Shown: positions 37,119 to 47,443 of the stretch, piece after piece
Position numbering within the stretch: position 1 is the stretch's first letter
Layout: each line of letters opens with the position of its first letter
Source of the DNA: Armatimonadota bacterium
GTDB lineage: Bacteria > Armatimonadota > Zipacnadia > UBA1398 > JAKPQA01
Length of the DNA: 64,000 nt
Assembly: GCA_029547025.1 (NCBI GenBank)
Contig: JAKPQA010000221.1
Coordinates: 28,697 to 92,696, forward strand
Direction of reading: 5' to 3'
Translations under genes and position numbers: made by a program
Notes under the pieces: model-generated
What the model was told of the DNA's origin: nothing
The model's database searches: none
Seen by the model: the letters and a program-made list of their open reading frames with translations, nothing else

Positions 37119-39554
37119 CTACCCCACCAGCGCCGCGTGGGCCCGGCCACGCATCCGGAGCTCGACCTCCCACGCCAATGCCCGGTGCTCCGGCGCCATG
37201 AGGCCAGGATCGGCCTCGACCAGCGCGAAGGCGTCCTCGCGAGCTGCAGCAACGAGTTCGGCATCGCGAATCACATCGGCGACCTGGAGGTCCGGCAGCC
37301 CGCTCTGTCTCGTGCCAAAGTACTCGCCGGGACCGCGAAGCCGGAGGTCTTCCTCCGCAATGGCGAAACCATCATTGGTTCGGCACAGCGCAGCCACCCG
37401 TTGATGCGCCGCCGCCGTACGCGCGGCGCAGACCAAGGCGCAGTACGACGCGTGCTGCCCCCGCCCGATGCGCCCGCGCAACTGATGGAGCTGCGCCAGC
37501 CCGAACCGCTCAGCGTTCTCCACGACCATCACGGTGGCGTTGGGCACGTCCACACCCACCTCAATCACGGTGGTGCTCACCAGAACCGACAGGCGACCGG
37601 CTACGAACTCCCCCATCACATGGTCCTTCTCGTCCGGGGACAGCCGGCCATGAAGCAAGCCCAGCGGGATACCCGCCAACTCGCCGTGCCGTAGGCGTTC
37701 GGCCAGGGCGACCGCCGCCTCGGCGTCGAGGGTCTCCGACTCCTCGATCAGCGGGCAGACCACATAGGCCTGACGGCCTCGGGACACCTCCCGCCGAACG
37801 AGGGCATATGCCTGTCGGGGCCCCATGGTCCTTGTCGACACCGGCTGCCGCCCCGGCGGCATCTCGTCGAGGACCGAGACGTCAAGGTCGCCATAGAGGG
37901 TCATCGCCAGTGTGCGAGGGATGGGCGTGGCCGTCATCACGAGCGTATGAGGGTGCACCCCCTTGGTCATCAGCCGCGCCCGCTGCATGACGCCGAACCG
38001 GTGTTGTTCGTCGATCACAGCCAGACCCAACCGGCTGAAATCGACCCCCTCTTGGATCAGCGCATGAGTCCCCACCACGACCTGCGCCTGGTGCCGCGCG
38101 ATCTCGTGCTGGGTCCGCCGCTTCGCGACGGACCTCTGGGCGCCGGTCAGCAGAACCACACTCACTCCGAGGGGGCCCAGCGTCTCCGTCAGGGTTCGTA
38201 GATGCTGCTCAGCGAGGATCTCGGTGGGCGCCATCAGTGCGGCCTGATAGCCCGATCGCACCGCCATCAGAATGGCGGCCATCGCTACTGCCGTTTTCCC
38301 CGATCCCACGTCGCCATGCAGCAACCTCTGCATGGGGCTGGGCCGAGTCACCTCGTTCGCGATCCGCATGATCACCCGCTTCTGGGCGCCAGTGAGCTCA
38401 TAGGGCAGGGCCCGGGCCAGCTCCCGGACCGCTTCGGCCGCGTGCTCCAGCCGGGGCGCCTGGCGACGTGTCATACCAAAACGGCGCGAGGCCAACTCCG
38501 TCTCCAGCACCAACAGCTCCTCATAGGCCAGCCTATGATGCGAGGCCTCCAGGTCCTCGGGAGCCGTGGGGTAGTGCGCCGCGTGGAGGGCCTCAGCGTA
38601 GCTCAGAAGGCGCCGACGCGAGCGGATCGCCGCTGGGAGGGGGTCGAAATCACTGGTGATGAACTGGTCCAGCGCCCGGCGGACCGCGCGGCGAAGGTTG
38701 TTCTGATACAGGCCACTGGTGAGGCCGTAGATGGGGACGATGCGCCCGGACCCCAGCGAGTCACCCTCCGGCGGTTCGACCTCATACTCCGTCACGGCGA
38801 TCTCGGAGCTGCCCAGGCGCGTGGACACCCGTCCGCTGACGATCAGCACGTCGCCATCACGCAAGCGCTCGGCGACCCAGTGCTGGTTGAACCACACGAG
38901 CGTTGTCATGCCCGTATCGTCACGCGCCAGGGCCTTCACAACCGGCATACGCCGAGTCTGCCGCGCGGCAGGCGGCCCCAGCAAACGCACACGCACGCCG
39001 GCGACCTCGCCATCGACCAGCTCCCTGACTCGTGGCGGAGAGCGCCGGTCCTCATGCGCCCGCGGGAGGTAGTGCAGCAGGTCGTACACCGTGCGGATGC
39101 CCAGCGCTGCCAGCTTCTCTGCCACCGCCGGGCCCACGCCCTTCAGCCACTGCACGTCTGTCTGCGCCGCATCCTTGAGGGTGAGGCCTCGATGGGGCGA
39201 GTCCGTCCGAAGCGTCCCCTGAGGTTCCGGAATCGCGTCAGGCGCACGGATGATCTCCTCGGTCTGGCGCACCAACGACTCCGCCAGCGACACCGCCGCC
39301 TCGCGGCCCGCCGCATCGAGGCTTGAGTAGCCGGCGAGTGCCTCGCGCACCTCCCCGACGGCGGCGGACACGTTCGGCCGTCCCATGCGGAGCGAGACCT
39401 CGCCCGCCCACCGCGCCACGTAGGCCGCCAGCCCACCCTCAGCCACGGAATCGCGGTACCCGGCCCGACGCTCCCACTCCAGCGGCTTGGCAAGCCGTCT
39501 CAGTGCATCGAGTGCCGCTTCAACGGTCTGTGCCTCGTCACGACCGCTCGCCAT
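37119..39554 (-). CDS. recG: ATP-dependent DNA helicase RecG
   Basis: LLHGDVGSGKTAVAMAAILMAV, ALMAPTEILAEQHLRTL, VIDEQHRFGVMQR, VMTATPIPRTLAMTLYGDLDVSVLDEMPPGRQPV, QLHQLRGRIGRG. Start at MASGRDEAQ. Confidence 0.97.
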   Translation of the reverse strand: MASGRDEAQTVEAALDALRRLAKPLEWERRAGYRDSVAEGGLAAYVARWAGEVSLRMGRPNVSAAVGEVREALAGYSSLDAAGREAAVSLAESLVRQTEEIIRAPDAIPEPQGTLRTDSPHRGLTLKDAAQTDVQWLKGVGPAVAEKLAALGIRTVYDLLHYLPRAHEDRRSPPRVRELVDGEVAGVRVRLLGPPAARQTRRMPVVKALARDDTGMTTLVWFNQHWVAERLRDGDVLIVSGRVSTRLGSSEIAVTEYEVEPPEGDSLGSGRIVPIYGLTSGLYQNNLRRAVRRALDQFITSDFDPLPAAIRSRRRLLSYAEALHAAHYPTAPEDLEASHHRLAYEELLVLETELASRRFGMTRRQAPRLEHAAEAVRELARALPYELTGAQKRVIMRIANEVTRPSPMQRLLHGDVGSGKTAVAMAAILMAVRSGYQAALMAPTEILAEQHLRTLTETLGPLGVSVVLLTGAQRSVAKRRTQHEIARHQAQVVVGTHALIQEGVDFSRLGLAVIDEQHRFGVMQRARLMTKGVHPHTLVMTATPIPRTLAMTLYGDLDVSVLDEMPPGRQPVSTRTMGPRQAYALVRREVSRGRQAYVVCPLIEESETLDAEAAVALAERLRHGELAGIPLGLLHGRLSPDEKDHVMGEFVAGRLSVLVSTTVIEVGVDVPNATVMVVENAERFGLAQLHQLRGRIGRGQHASYCALVCAARTAAAHQRVAALCRTNDGFAIAEEDLRLRGPGEYFGTRQSGLPDLQVADVIRDAELVAAAREDAFALVEADPGLMAPEHRALAWEVELRMRGRAHAALVG

Positions 39555-39589
39555 GTTCGCCCCCGGGCGCCCGGTTCCGCCGGGCACCT

Positions 39590-40327
39590 CTAGACAAAGG
39601 TGTCCTCCTCCCGCCTGAGCGCGCACAAGCCCGCGTCAAGGATCGCCCACGCATAGAGGCCCATGTCGAGCCCCCCGAGCACCCCGATCTGCCACAGGCG
39701 CCCCTGGCGCTTCAGCTCCTGAACCGCCGTGCTCAGACCGCCCGTCATGGTCGGCTGCCGCTGATAGGGCGACCTCGGCGCCGAGCGGATCTCCACGCGA
39801 TGCTCCGCCTGTCCCTGGCGGACGGCGTCCATCACCACATGGAATCCCAAGAGAATCAGGCACAGATGTGCCGCGGCCATGCACAGAGCCTTCCAATAGT
39901 GGCGATTGAGCAGCTGGCCGAAGCCCGGGAAAAGAATGGACAGTGAGGTGGCGATCTGCGAGGCCTTCTTCAGGTCAGCCTGAGCCCCGCGATCCAGCAG
40001 GCGCTGGCCGTAGTCCATCTGGCGTTGGAACCCGAGCTGACTCAGACTCGCCCGTGCCAGCTTCTCTTCGACGCCCGGCCGGCTTGGATCTCGCTGGAGC
40101 ACCTTGCGGTAGGACTCCATGGCCGCACTGAAGTGCCCGGCCCCCACGTGTATGTCGCCGAGGGTCTCCAGCACCTCCAGCGAGTCGGGGGCCAACTCGA
40201 GCGCCTCCTGGCACTTCGCTACCGCGCCCCGGTACCGACCTTGCGCTCTCTCGGTCTTGGCTTCCTTGAGGAGCACCTGCACGCGAAGCCACGTGCGCGC
40301 CTCCGGGCCGCCCTCCTGAGTGCTCAT
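39590..40327 (-). CDS. TPR-repeat membrane protein
   Basis: Tandem TPRs (YRGAVAKCQEALELAPDSLEVLETLGDIHVGAGHFSAAMESYRKVLQRDPSRPGVEEKL) then ILFPGFGQLLNRHYWKALCMAAAHLCLILL TM segment. Confidence 0.75.
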   Translation of the reverse strand: MSTQEGGPEARTWLRVQVLLKEAKTERAQGRYRGAVAKCQEALELAPDSLEVLETLGDIHVGAGHFSAAMESYRKVLQRDPSRPGVEEKLARASLSQLGFQRQMDYGQRLLDRGAQADLKKASQIATSLSILFPGFGQLLNRHYWKALCMAAAHLCLILLGFHVVMDAVRQGQAEHRVEIRSAPRSPYQRQPTMTGGLSTAVQELKRQGRLWQIGVLGGLDMGLYAWAILDAGLCALRREEDTFV

Positions 40328-40435
40328 CGTCCCGGGCCTCCTGTTGCGTCACACGCATGCGGGCACAGGCCCGCAGTCATTCGGATGCAGGAGAGTGCCG
40401 ATGGGCCGGGTCGGTGACCCCGATCACCAAACAGC

Positions 40436-40882
40436 TCACGCCGAGGTCTCAGGAGCCTCCTGGCGGCGCACGATGGGAGCTTTGGCCCACAGGTCCTCCA
40501 GCCGATAGAAGGCGCGGGCTTCCTCCGAGAACACGTGGACCACGACTGAGCCGTAGTCCAGCACCACCCACCGGGCATCTTGCTCGCGGTCCTTGTGATG
40601 CGGCGTGTGGCCCTGTTCCCCCAGCTTGTCCTCGATCTCCTCCGCGATGGCCTGCACATGGGTGAGGGAGAGCCCGTGAACAATCACAAAGTAATCGCAG
40701 ACTATGGTCAGCAGACGCACGTCCAGGACAACGACATCCTGGCCCTTGGTCTCATCACATACGTGGAAGATCAGGTCCGCGAGTCGGGCGGAGTCCGTGG
40801 GTCGACCGGGCACGCGCCCGGGGCCGCCGGGGTGTTCGGGGACATCCATGCAGTCCGCGTCAACTCGATGGGGGCTGTCCAT
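40436..40882 (-). CDS. rsfS: Ribosomal silencing factor RsfS
   Basis: ADLIFHVCDETKGQDVVVLDVRLLTIVCDYFVIVHGLSLTHVQAIAEEIEDKL...WVVLDYGSVVVHVFSEEARAFYRLEDLWAKA. Confidence 0.95.
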   Translation of the reverse strand: MDSPHRVDADCMDVPEHPGGPGRVPGRPTDSARLADLIFHVCDETKGQDVVVLDVRLLTIVCDYFVIVHGLSLTHVQAIAEEIEDKLGEQGHTPHHKDREQDARWVVLDYGSVVVHVFSEEARAFYRLEDLWAKAPIVRRQEAPETSA

Positions 40883-40887
40883 CGGCC

Positions 40888-42252
40888 CTAGTGGGTAGAT
40901 ACCCCAACGGAGGAACTCGGACCCCGGGCCACAAGCATGATATCGCGCCCGAGGACGACCTGCACGCGCGCCTCCGGGTCAACCAGCTCCTGCGTCTCCA
41001 ACAGGGCGTCCTCGCCCACCGAGAGCGCCGCCGCCACACGGCTCGCGGCATCCCGGCACTCCGGCGAGTACTGAACGACCGTCTTGACGTAGCGAAAGCT
41101 GTCGGCATTACCGACTTTGGTGACCTCGAATCCTTTGGCCGTCAGTTTGTCAGCCGCTTCCCGAGCGAGTCCGTTGGTCGCGCACCCATTGAGCACGGCC
41201 ACCTTGGCCACAGCGGCAATGGTCGGCGACTGAGCTACCTGGGTCTGGAGTTCCAGGATGTCCTGCTGCACTCTGGGCAGGTCGAGCACATAATACGACG
41301 CCCCGCCGATCATCCGCGCCGTACCGGAGGCCATTCTCGTCTCGACGCCACCCGTGTCGACGTCTTTGACGATCTTCGCCAACGCCTGTAGCTCCGGGAG
41401 GCTCAGATCCGTATCGGCATACTTGCGCATCTTCGCCGCCGCGCCGAGCAGCGGAATCACGTCGCCGCGCCCCAGCGAACCAAGACGCGCACTGACGGCC
41501 TTCAGAAACTTCTGTTGCCGCTCCACACGCCCCAAATCGCCCCGTTCGTCGTTCCTGAAGCGCACATACTGCATGGCTTTCTTGCCATCCAGCTTCTGCA
41601 ACCCTGGTTTGAGGTCGATGTAGAGGCCCTGGGACCGGTCCCGGTAATGCATCTTCTTCTCGACGTCCAGCTCCACGCCGCCCAAGCAGTCCACCAGCGA
41701 CACGAAACCCTCGATGTCCACCCGTGCATACCGGTCAATCGGGATGCCAAGCGACTCCTCGATGACATTGCTGACCGCCGCAACGCCATCCTCGATGCGA
41801 TCGCTCTTCATCATGGCGTTGGGAAACACCTCAGTCAGCTTGCAGTACCCATGCCCCTTGGTGCGGACGCGGCTGTCCCGAGGGACCGAGAGCAAGCCGA
41901 CGCGATTGGTCTCGAGGTTCACAAAGGCCACGATCACCGTGTCGCAGAGATTGTTCGTCTGGTCGGTGCCCAGAAGAAGCACCGTCAGGCCCTTGCGTCC
42001 CGCCAGCGGATCGTCCATACCCAATACCCGATTGAGCATCGGTGTCTCGGTGATCAGGTTGACGATCCCGCGGCGGGCAACCGACGTGCACACCGCGTGG
42101 CTCACGACTACCAAAGTCGTGAAACAGGCGACCCAGATCAGCAGCTCGAGCGCCCGTATTCCATTCAGCCGACCCCAGACCCCACTCCGGCCTCTCGGCG
42201 GATGAACCGCTCCGAAACACTCATAGGGGTTCTCTCGTCGGACCTGCGCCAT
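40888..42252 (-). CDS. LCP family (LytR-CpsA-Psr) protein with LytR C-terminal domain
   Basis: TVLLLGTDQTNNLCDTVIVAFVNLETNRVGLLSVPRDSRV; LVDCLGGVELDVEKKMHY; LDGKKAMQYVRFRNDERGDLGRVERQQKFL; C-term VAVLNGCATNGLAREAADKLTAKGFEV. Confidence 0.93.
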   Translation of the reverse strand: MAQVRRENPYECFGAVHPPRGRSGVWGRLNGIRALELLIWVACFTTLVVVSHAVCTSVARRGIVNLITETPMLNRVLGMDDPLAGRKGLTVLLLGTDQTNNLCDTVIVAFVNLETNRVGLLSVPRDSRVRTKGHGYCKLTEVFPNAMMKSDRIEDGVAAVSNVIEESLGIPIDRYARVDIEGFVSLVDCLGGVELDVEKKMHYRDRSQGLYIDLKPGLQKLDGKKAMQYVRFRNDERGDLGRVERQQKFLKAVSARLGSLGRGDVIPLLGAAAKMRKYADTDLSLPELQALAKIVKDVDTGGVETRMASGTARMIGGASYYVLDLPRVQQDILELQTQVAQSPTIAAVAKVAVLNGCATNGLAREAADKLTAKGFEVTKVGNADSFRYVKTVVQYSPECRDAASRVAAALSVGEDALLETQELVDPEARVQVVLGRDIMLVARGPSSSVGVSTH

Positions 42253-42536
42253 AGATACCACCGTACTCCTTGAGTCGCGCTCGGCAGCAAACTCCGGCCC
42301 AGGGGCCATCCGCCCGAGCGCAGTCGAGTGCCGATGCTCCCAGCCTCCCGCACACGCCTCAAGTCGATCGGCAGGCGGACAGAGTCTCGACACCCGGGAC
42401 GCCGAATCATAGGACGCAATCCGGGCAGTGTCAAACCGTAACGAACGACCTATACACAAAACGAGTCGCCGGCAGCCAACCGCTGAGCGCTCCTCATGAG
42501 CTCAAGCGCACAGCGCGCGGGTCAAGTTCACCCCAT

Positions 42537-43133
42537 CTACCGGTACAACCCCTGGTCCCGAATGTACCGTTCCACACCAGCGGGCACCAAGGACTGGACG
42601 CTCTCCCCGCGCCGAATTCTTGTTCGGACGTCCGACGCGGACACCTCCACCCCCGGGATGTCCAGATAGTGGACCCGGCTCCCCTCCACGGCGGCCGCCG
42701 GACCGCCTCCCGGCGCCGCCCCCGGCCGCCGGACCACCACGAAACTGCAGAGGCGCAGTAGCTCTGCGTACCGGTGCCACGTCCCGATGAGCGAGAACGA
42801 ATCGGTCCCCGTAATGTAGTAGAGGTCCGGAAGCCCATACTGTTGCAGCAACCCCACCACGGTGTCATACGCGTACGACGGTCCCGGTCGATCCACCTCG
42901 ATCCGCGACGCAGCCAGGCGAGGGTCTGACTCGGCCGCCAGAACGCACATCGCATACCGGTGCTCCGCCGGCGTGATCCCGTAGGGGTCCTTGTGGGGCG
43001 GCTCACCACAGGGCACCAACAGCACCCGGTCCAGCGAGAACGCGTCGGCTGCCGCCGCGGCAGCGAGCACATGCCCGTTGTGTATCGGGTCGAATGTCCC
43101 GCCCAGGACACCCAGCCGCCGGGGACTCGCCAT
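42537..43133 (-). CDS. nadD: Nicotinate-nucleotide adenylyltransferase
   Basis: RRLGVLGGTFDPIHNGHVLAAAAAADAFSLDRVLLVPCGEPPHK; LYYITGTDSFSLIGTW; VSASDVRTRIRRGESVQSLVPAGVERYI. Confidence 0.95.
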   Translation of the reverse strand: MASPRRLGVLGGTFDPIHNGHVLAAAAAADAFSLDRVLLVPCGEPPHKDPYGITPAEHRYAMCVLAAESDPRLAASRIEVDRPGPSYAYDTVVGLLQQYGLPDLYYITGTDSFSLIGTWHRYAELLRLCSFVVVRRPGAAPGGGPAAAVEGSRVHYLDIPGVEVSASDVRTRIRRGESVQSLVPAGVERYIRDQGLYR

Positions 43134-43146
43134 CGCGACGCGCCCC

Positions 43147-44436
43147 CTAGCCTCGAACCTGGCCCTGACCACGCACCACAAACTTGGTCGAAACCAGCTC
43201 GTCGATCCCGAAAGGTCCTCGGGCATGGAGCTTCTGTGTGCTGATCCCCACCTCGGCGCCCATACCGAACTCTCCGCCGTCCGTGAAACGTGTCGATGCG
43301 TTCACATAGACCGCGGCAGCGTCCACCGAGCGCAGGAACCGCTCGGCATTGCCAAAGTCCTCGGTGACGATAGCCTCCGAGTGGCGCGTACCGTACTGCG
43401 TGATGTGGTCAATGGCCTCGTCCAATGAGTCCACCACGCGCACGGCGAGGATGAGGTCCAGGTACTCGGTGGCCCAGTCCTCCTCGGTGGCCGGCAGCAC
43501 CGCCTCGCCGGCGATGGCGCGGGTACGCCCGCAGCCACGGACCTCGCACTGCCGCAACGTCATCTCACGCACCACTCGCGGCAGGAACGCCTCGGCGATG
43601 GCCGAGTGCACCAGTAGGGTCTCCATGGCGTTGCAGACACCGGGCCGCTGTGTCTTCGCGTTCACTGCGATGCGCACAGCCATGTCGACATCGGCCGACG
43701 CATCCACGAACGTGTGGCAGTTGCCGACCCCGGTCTCGATGACCGGAACCGTCGACTGCTCGACCACGGTCTGGATCAGCCCCGCCCCGCCCCGAGGAAC
43801 CAGCAGATCCAGGTACCGATTGCAGCGCATCAGCGCCGTGGCGGAGGCCCGATCGGTGCTGCGTACGATCTGGGCCACATCGGCGGGCAGTCCCGTGCTC
43901 TCGATGGCAGGACGCAGAGCGTCGACCAGGGCCGTGCACGAACGTATGGCATCGCTTCCCGACCGCAAGATCACTGCATTTCCGGACTTCAGGCACAACC
44001 CGATCGCGTCCACCGTCACGTTCGGGCGCGACTCATAGATCATTCCAATGACACCGATGGGTACCGTGACTTGTTGCAGGTCCAGACCATTGGGCAAGCG
44101 GCGGCCCGCCCGCACCACGCCCACGGGGTCCCGCAGCGTGGTGATGTCAACCAGTGCCTGCGCCATGGCGCGGATCCGCTCAGGGCTCAGCGCCAGCCGG
44201 TCGATCAGCGACTCGCGCAGGCTTCGCTCACGCGCGCTGGTCACATCAGCCGCATTGGCTTCCAGTACCACATCGGTGCTCCGCACCAACGCCTCGGCGG
44301 CGGCCCGCAGTGCTTCGTCCTTCTGGCCCGAAGGCGCCAGCGCCAGCCAACGCGCCGCGGCCTTCGCCCGCTGCCCCAACTGCTCGATCTCCCGCTCTGC
44401 CCGGGTGGGATCGCCCTCGGACACTGCCGCTTCCAC
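43147..44436 (-). CDS. proA: Glutamate-5-semialdehyde dehydrogenase
   Basis: PIGVIGMIYESRPNVTVDAIGLCLKSGNAVILRSGSDA; LVPRGGAGLI; VYVNASTRFTDGGEFGMGAEVGISTQKLHARGPFGIDELVSTKFVVRG. Confidence 0.97.
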   Translation of the reverse strand: MEAAVSEGDPTRAEREIEQLGQRAKAAARWLALAPSGQKDEALRAAAEALVRSTDVVLEANAADVTSARERSLRESLIDRLALSPERIRAMAQALVDITTLRDPVGVVRAGRRLPNGLDLQQVTVPIGVIGMIYESRPNVTVDAIGLCLKSGNAVILRSGSDAIRSCTALVDALRPAIESTGLPADVAQIVRSTDRASATALMRCNRYLDLLVPRGGAGLIQTVVEQSTVPVIETGVGNCHTFVDASADVDMAVRIAVNAKTQRPGVCNAMETLLVHSAIAEAFLPRVVREMTLRQCEVRGCGRTRAIAGEAVLPATEEDWATEYLDLILAVRVVDSLDEAIDHITQYGTRHSEAIVTEDFGNAERFLRSVDAAAVYVNASTRFTDGGEFGMGAEVGISTQKLHARGPFGIDELVSTKFVVRGQGQVRG

Positions 44437-44443
44437 CTCCCCG

Positions 44444-45664
44444 CTATGCCTCGCGCACGATGCGCGCCACGCGTCGCTTTCCGACGGCGACGATCAGGCC
44501 CTCGCGGACCAAAACTTCGGCGGCTTCATCCTCCACGCGCTCGCCATCGATGCGTACCGCGCCCTGCTGCACCATCCGCCGCGCCTCGCTGTTCGTCTTC
44601 ACCAGGCCGCAGGCGGACAGGAGCCCCACGATCCACATCGGCTCGGCGAACACCCGTGCAGGTAGCCGAACCTCCTCGGCCACCCGCTCCAGAGCCGAGA
44701 CGTCTGTGCCCGGCTTGTGGCGGATATCGAACTCGCGCTCCGCCTCGCGAGCCTCCTCGGCCGAGTCATACAGCGTGATGATCTCTCGGGCCAATCGGCG
44801 CTTCAGTTGCCCGGGGTGCACCGTGCCATCCGCCAGCCCCCGCCCGAGCTCCTCGATCTCGACCTCCGGCGTGTCGGTGCACAACAACAGGTACTTGGTG
44901 AGCAGCGTGTCCGGCAAGGACATCACCTTGCCGAACTTCTCGGCCGGGGTGTCGAGTAGGTCGATGGTGTTCCCCAGCGACTTGCCCATCTTCTCGTGCC
45001 CGTCGGTTCCCTCGAGCAGGGGCATGGTGATGAAACATTGGGGCTCCAGGCCATAGGACCTCATCAGCGTCCGGGCCTGGTAGAAGTTGAACGTCTGGTC
45101 GGTGCCCCCGGTCTCGATGTAGGCCTCAAGCGCCACCGAGTCATAGCCCTGCACCAGGGGATAGAGCAGCTCGAGTACGCTGATGGGGCGGTTCTCCGCG
45201 AACCGAATCGCGAAATCGTCCCGCTCCAGCATCCGCGCGACCGTCGCGCGGGATGCCAGGTTGATGACATCCGCGAACGTCATCTGCCCGAGCCACCGCG
45301 AGTTGAACTCCACGCGCGCCCGATCCATGTCGAGGATCTTGGCAGCCTGGGCCGCAAAACGGGCTGCGTTGGCCTCAACCTGCTCCGCCGAAAGCAGGGG
45401 CCTCGTCTGCGACTTGCCACTCGGGTCGCCAATCCGGGCGGTGAAGTCGCCGACAAGGAAGATGACCTCATGACCCATCTCCTGAAGCTGTCGGAGCTTC
45501 CGTAGCTGCACCGCGTGCCCCAGGTGAAGGCGCGGGCTCGATGCGTCGGCGCCGTGCTTGATGCGAAGCGGACGGCCCAATGCAAGCTTGGCCCGCAGCT
45601 CCTCCTCGTTCTCGACCAGCACGGCGCCCCGTCTGATCAGCTCGAGCTGGTCCTCGACTGACAT
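44444..45664 (-). CDS. tyrS: Tyrosyl-tRNA synthetase
   Basis: GADASSPRLHLGHAVQLRKLRQLQEMGHEVIFLVGDFTARIGDPSGKS; LLEGTDGHEKMGKSLGNTIDL (KMSKS-like); C-terminal S4-like domain. Confidence 0.96.
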   Translation of the reverse strand: MSVEDQLELIRRGAVLVENEEELRAKLALGRPLRIKHGADASSPRLHLGHAVQLRKLRQLQEMGHEVIFLVGDFTARIGDPSGKSQTRPLLSAEQVEANAARFAAQAAKILDMDRARVEFNSRWLGQMTFADVINLASRATVARMLERDDFAIRFAENRPISVLELLYPLVQGYDSVALEAYIETGGTDQTFNFYQARTLMRSYGLEPQCFITMPLLEGTDGHEKMGKSLGNTIDLLDTPAEKFGKVMSLPDTLLTKYLLLCTDTPEVEIEELGRGLADGTVHPGQLKRRLAREIITLYDSAEEAREAEREFDIRHKPGTDVSALERVAEEVRLPARVFAEPMWIVGLLSACGLVKTNSEARRMVQQGAVRIDGERVEDEAAEVLVREGLIVAVGKRRVARIVREA

Positions 45665-45701
45665 GCATGGCCTCCCAGTCGGCCCCTCATCGCGGGGGCA
45701 G

Positions 45702-46586
45702 TCAGAACTTGATGGAGATGCGCGCGATCCATCCCTTGTTGCGCATGACGAAATTGCCGATGCCCACGCCGAGGATCGCTCCGGCGAGCGCGTCCGATGG
45801 ATGGTGTTCATCCAGAAGTACCCGGCTGATGGCCGTACCCGCCGCCAACCCGTAGGCCCACCACTTCCACTTGCGGTACTGCTTGCCCACCACGGTCGCG
45901 GTCGAGAACATCATCGCCGTGTGGCCGGATGGGAACGCGCCGTCGGCCCACCGGGGTCCGTGGAAGCCCCCCACATGGCCTTGGCCATCGGGACGGTCCC
46001 GCCCCGTCAGCGCCTTGATAGACTTCACGGCCCCGTAGCTCAGGATCAGGCCGGCGCCCGCGAGTTTGCCGGTGTCGTGCAGGTCGCCGTGTCCCAAGAG
46101 CGTAGCGCCCGCCACGGCGGCGGGCAAGAGGTCAACCAGACGAGTGAAGGCCTGAACCGGCGGCGAGTGCCGCGTCTGTCGCGGAACCGACCCCGCCATC
46201 GCGGCGATGATGCCCGGGTCGCCGGCCACCAGCATTCCGGTGGCCAGGATCGCCCCAAGAGCACGCTCCGGATGCGGCTTCCCCAGGTGGAACCCCGTGT
46301 CCCGCTCCGGCGCCCCGTCGCTCGGGGCGCGGACGGCCGGCCGCGTTCGCGGTGTCCAGTCCGAAAGCGCCTCGCGGTCCGACACCGAGAGCAGCGGGGC
46401 ACGAGGCGCCACCGCGAGCACCTCACCCGGGCTCGCAACGAGGCACATCCCCGAGAGCGTGGCATGAGCGGAAGTCGGCGGGGCCGGGGCCAACGCCGAT
46501 TCGCCTGTCTGTGCAGGTGCCGCGGGAGCCAGAGCCAGCCCCATGGCAAGCCAGGCCCCCACAGCCCGGAGGGCTTGGATGCCCAT
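45702..46586 (-). CDS. Secreted PAP2-family phosphatase
   Basis: KALTGRDRPDGQGHVG, AFPSGHTAMMFSTATVVG, SRVLLDEHHPSDALAGAILG (three PAP2 motifs). Confidence 0.93.
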   Translation of the reverse strand: MGIQALRAVGAWLAMGLALAPAAPAQTGESALAPAPPTSAHATLSGMCLVASPGEVLAVAPRAPLLSVSDREALSDWTPRTRPAVRAPSDGAPERDTGFHLGKPHPERALGAILATGMLVAGDPGIIAAMAGSVPRQTRHSPPVQAFTRLVDLLPAAVAGATLLGHGDLHDTGKLAGAGLILSYGAVKSIKALTGRDRPDGQGHVGGFHGPRWADGAFPSGHTAMMFSTATVVGKQYRKWKWWAYGLAAGTAISRVLLDEHHPSDALAGAILGVGIGNFVMRNKGWIARISIKF

Positions 46587-46663
46587 GAGGCGTTCACCTG
46601 TGGGAGGGCGGTCGATAGAGCCTACCTAGATTCGAACGCTCGGGCGGCGAACCCTCCGAAAGC

Positions 46664-47326
46664 CTAATCCCCCACCCACTTCACCTGCTCGGGTGCCTTC
46701 GGTAGCGGCTTCACATGTCCGTCGCCAAAGCCGAAGCTGCACGTGCCCGTGTGGCGGCGCCGGATCCGGCAGGAGCTGTTGGTGCCACCATCGTCAGGAT
46801 GTGCCGGGCTGACGTGGGTCGGCCACACTGAGGGCAGCACGATCCCCTGGTTGCCGTGGTGGTCGGCATAGATCGGGATGTCGGTCGGCTGGTCGAACTC
46901 GTCCAACCGGCGACTGCGATACGGGTTGGGCGATGGGAACCACGCACCGCCAAAGAAGCATGCATTGGCCACATACCCGTTCGGGACCCGGATCGACGGC
47001 AGATGACGACCCGTGATGTGATCGCCGCATACCTCGTAGTAGCCGGAATCCGAGGGGCAGCGGAACACGTCCTGGTTCTTGAGGTACGGCTGGATCAGAA
47101 TCAGGTCGGCGCGGAAATTGGCGCTGGGCGTCTGATCGTCGTAGTCCGACGCGTACATCAGCACCGCCGTGGTCATCTGCCTCAGGTTGCTCTGGCAGTG
47201 CGCCTGCCGGGCCTTCTCTCGCGCTCGGGCGAACACGGGAAGCAGAATGGCGGCCAGCACGGCAAGGATCGTGACCGCGACCAGCAACTCGAGGAGGGTG
47301 AAGCCATGGTGCGTCCGCTGCGCCAT
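46664..47326 (-). CDS. Type II secretion/prepilin-like protein (N-methylation motif; DUF1559-type family)
   Basis: HHGFTLLELLVAVTILAVLAAILLPVFARAREKARQAHCQSNLRQMTTAVLMYASDYDDQ; C-term FGFGDGHVK. Confidence 0.92.
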   Translation of the reverse strand: MAQRTHHGFTLLELLVAVTILAVLAAILLPVFARAREKARQAHCQSNLRQMTTAVLMYASDYDDQTPSANFRADLILIQPYLKNQDVFRCPSDSGYYEVCGDHITGRHLPSIRVPNGYVANACFFGGAWFPSPNPYRSRRLDEFDQPTDIPIYADHHGNQGIVLPSVWPTHVSPAHPDDGGTNSSCRIRRRHTGTCSFGFGDGHVKPLPKAPEQVKWVGD

Positions 47327-47443
47327 ACCAGGCCCTCTGCGGCACTCCTATCGTTGTAGTCACTGAGACACTTCGGCGCCCCGCCCCAGCCAACCTTCGC
47401 CACGATACGCCGGCCCATCAGCCCCACCCGGGCGCCGAGACGG

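Noticed and set aside
38202-39326. 374-aa plus-strand ORF
   Set aside because: Antisense to recG, whose helicase motifs are unambiguous.
46587-46663. Minus-strand GCGTTCGAATCTAGG resembling a tRNA T-loop
   Set aside because: Flanking 5-nt segments (GAGCG/CTAGG) do not pair and no acceptor or anticodon arm is evident.
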